NCBI GenBank assembly: GCA_900553675.1
Contig: USEH01000118.1
Coordinates: 1 to 6,740, forward strand
Length of the DNA stretch: 6,740 nucleotides
Direction: 5' to 3'
Source of the DNA: an uncultured Ruminococcus sp.
GTDB lineage: Bacteria; Bacillota; Clostridia; Oscillospirales; Ruminococcaceae
The notes beneath the pieces are model-generated. The model worked only from the letters and a program-made list of their open reading frames with translations, did no database searches and had not been told where the DNA came from. The position numbers were made by a program, and so were the translations under genes. Positions 5,975 through 6,740 of the stretch are shown here, one piece after another. Position 1 is the stretch's first letter. The number at the start of each line of letters is the position of its first letter.

Positions 5975-6009
5975 CAGAGGGAGACCCGCCAAAATCGGGC
6001 TTCCCTCTG
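5975..6009 (-). promoter_or_regulatory. Intercistronic hairpin between binding-protein and permease genes
   Basis: CAGAGGGA (5975-5982) pairs with TCCCTCTG (6002-6009), followed by a 2x2 internal loop and a CCCG/CGGG inner stem (5985-5988 with 5996-5999) around a 7-base loop. No T-run follows on the minus strand, so it is not a standard terminator. Hairpins at this point in ABC operons often stabilise the upstream binding-protein message and keep its level above that of the membrane components; that role is inferred here. Confidence 0.6.
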
Positions 6010-6046
6010 CGACAATTATTGATGTTTATTCTGCCCTGTATGCGGC

Positions 6047-6740
6047 TCAGAATTCCTCGGCCGTTTCGATGCTCTGAACCTTTAAGCAATAGGGTGCAAG
6101 CTTTTCGGCAAGCTCGTCGTAGTTATATCCCAGAGCCTCGCAGATTTCGGTGTTGATGGTTGCGGTGCCGTTGTCGAAGGTCATAACCTGCATCTGTGCG
6201 GGATCCTTGCCGTTTACAAGGATGTCAAAAATCATGTTTGCGGTTTCCTTGCCGAGGTTTGCGTAGTCAACACCATAGCCAAGGAATGCGCCGTTGAGGG
6301 CAAAGGAGTCTGCTCCGCCGTAGTGGGGAATCTTTGCTTCTTTAAATATCTCATAGATGGCAAGCTGAGACTTCATAACTGTGTTGTCGGAAGGAGTGAA
6401 TATGGCGTCAACGCCGTCTGCAACGAGTGCCTGAGCGGCGAGCATGATTTCGTCGTTGTTGGTGCCGGTGCGCTCAACAACCTCTATGCCCTTGTCCTCA
6501 AGATATGCCTTTGCGGCGGCAATAGCGGTGGTTGAGGATTCCTGACCCTGATCGTAAAGCAAGCCGACCTTTTTAGCGTCGGGGTCTACGGTGAAGATAA
6601 GGTTCATTATTGCGTTGGTGTCTAAATAGTCGCTTGTGCCGGTGAGATTAGCGCCGGGTGCCTCTAAGCTTTCAACCAATCCCGCGCTTACGGGGTCGGA
6701 AACAGCCGAGAACACAACCGGAATCTTGTTGTCCTCGGTT
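6047..6740 (-). CDS. ABC substrate-binding protein (TrpX-like, pfam04392), 5' end off window
   Basis: This is the C-terminal 230 residues of an extracytoplasmic solute-binding protein; the family is usually about 330 residues, so roughly 100 are missing, including any lipoprotein signal. The visible part starts with TEDNKIPVVFSAVSDP, the conserved segment of this family (relatives read I-P-V-V-F-x-x-V-x-D-P-V). It continues with the N-T-G-x-S-D segment, KKVGLLYDQGQESS, and VDAIFTPSDNTV, the alternating strands and helices of a type I periplasmic-binding fold. The GTG at 6715 looks like a possible start but is an internal valine in the conserved FSAVSDP strand, and the frame stays open to the window edge. 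It is the first visible gene of the operon, upstream of the permease. Tryptophan/tyrosine is the database family label; the true ligand cannot be read, and similar proteins occur with unknown ligands. Confidence 0.9.
   Translation of the reverse strand, partial: TEDNKIPVVFSAVSDPVSAGLVESLEAPGANLTGTSDYLDTNAIMNLIFTVDPDAKKVGLLYDQGQESSTTAIAAAKAYLEDKGIEVVERTGTNNDEIMLAAQALVADGVDAIFTPSDNTVMKSQLAIYEIFKEAKIPHYGGADSFALNGAFLGYGVDYANLGKETANMIFDILVNGKDPAQMQVMTFDNGTATINTEICEALGYNYDELAEKLAPYCLKVQSIETAEEF

Noticed and set aside
6047..6715. Substrate-binding protein starting at the GTG at 6715 as a complete short gene
   Set aside because: The frame is open to the window edge, and the residues before GTG continue a conserved family strand, so the gene is a partial full-length one.
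1..6740. CRISPR array, tRNA, rRNA, transposase, integrase or prophage genes
   Set aside because: No regularly spaced repeats, cloverleaf, rRNA-like sequence or mobile-element coding motif was found on either strand.

Overview
The window looks like a chromosomal segment of a Gram-positive, anaerobic gut- or rumen-type Clostridia. A family such as Oscillospiraceae/Ruminococcaceae is plausible, but the genus cannot be read from the sequence. The evidence is strong GGGAGG-type ribosome binding sites, Clostridia-style sigma-A promoters, Rho-independent terminators, and a glycoside hydrolase family 3 (GH3) enzyme next to a pfam04392-type ABC transporter. No rRNA, tRNA, insertion sequence, integrase, CRISPR array or phage gene was seen.

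Layout, left to right. Positions 1-405 are non-coding. They hold a homopyrimidine tandem/mirror repeat that is half of a long imperfect inverted repeat, three small GC-rich hairpins (two terminator-like), a good extended -10 promoter and a 5'-UTR hairpin. Positions 406-3198 (+) encode a 930-residue GH3 beta-glycosidase. It has a probable fascin-like beta-trefoil inserted in its second catalytic domain and a CBM6-like beta-sandwich at its C-terminus, with no signal peptide. A strong terminator follows at 3258-3306. Positions 3413-4090 (+) encode a CPBP/Abi-family (CAAX-type) membrane protease with its own near-consensus promoter, whose -35 box is enclosed by a dyad. This gene is visibly more AT-rich than its neighbours.

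The right half is on the minus strand and is read right to left. It is an ABC importer operon of the TrpXYZ type (annotated in databases as putative tryptophan/tyrosine transport): a substrate-binding protein open at the right edge, an intercistronic hairpin, a permease, and an ATPase that overlaps the permease by 17 bases. It ends in a 13-bp-stem terminator at 4157-4199, where it converges with the protease gene.

There are thus three independent transcription units. The GH3 enzyme probably hydrolyses imported beta-linked oligosaccharides in the cytosol. The ABC system imports a small solute, with aromatic amino acids as the family guess. The membrane protease is an isolated, possibly acquired cassette. 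I see no clear multi-gene novel system. The most noteworthy items are the GH3 domain architecture, the dyad in the protease promoter, and the structured upstream intergenic region.
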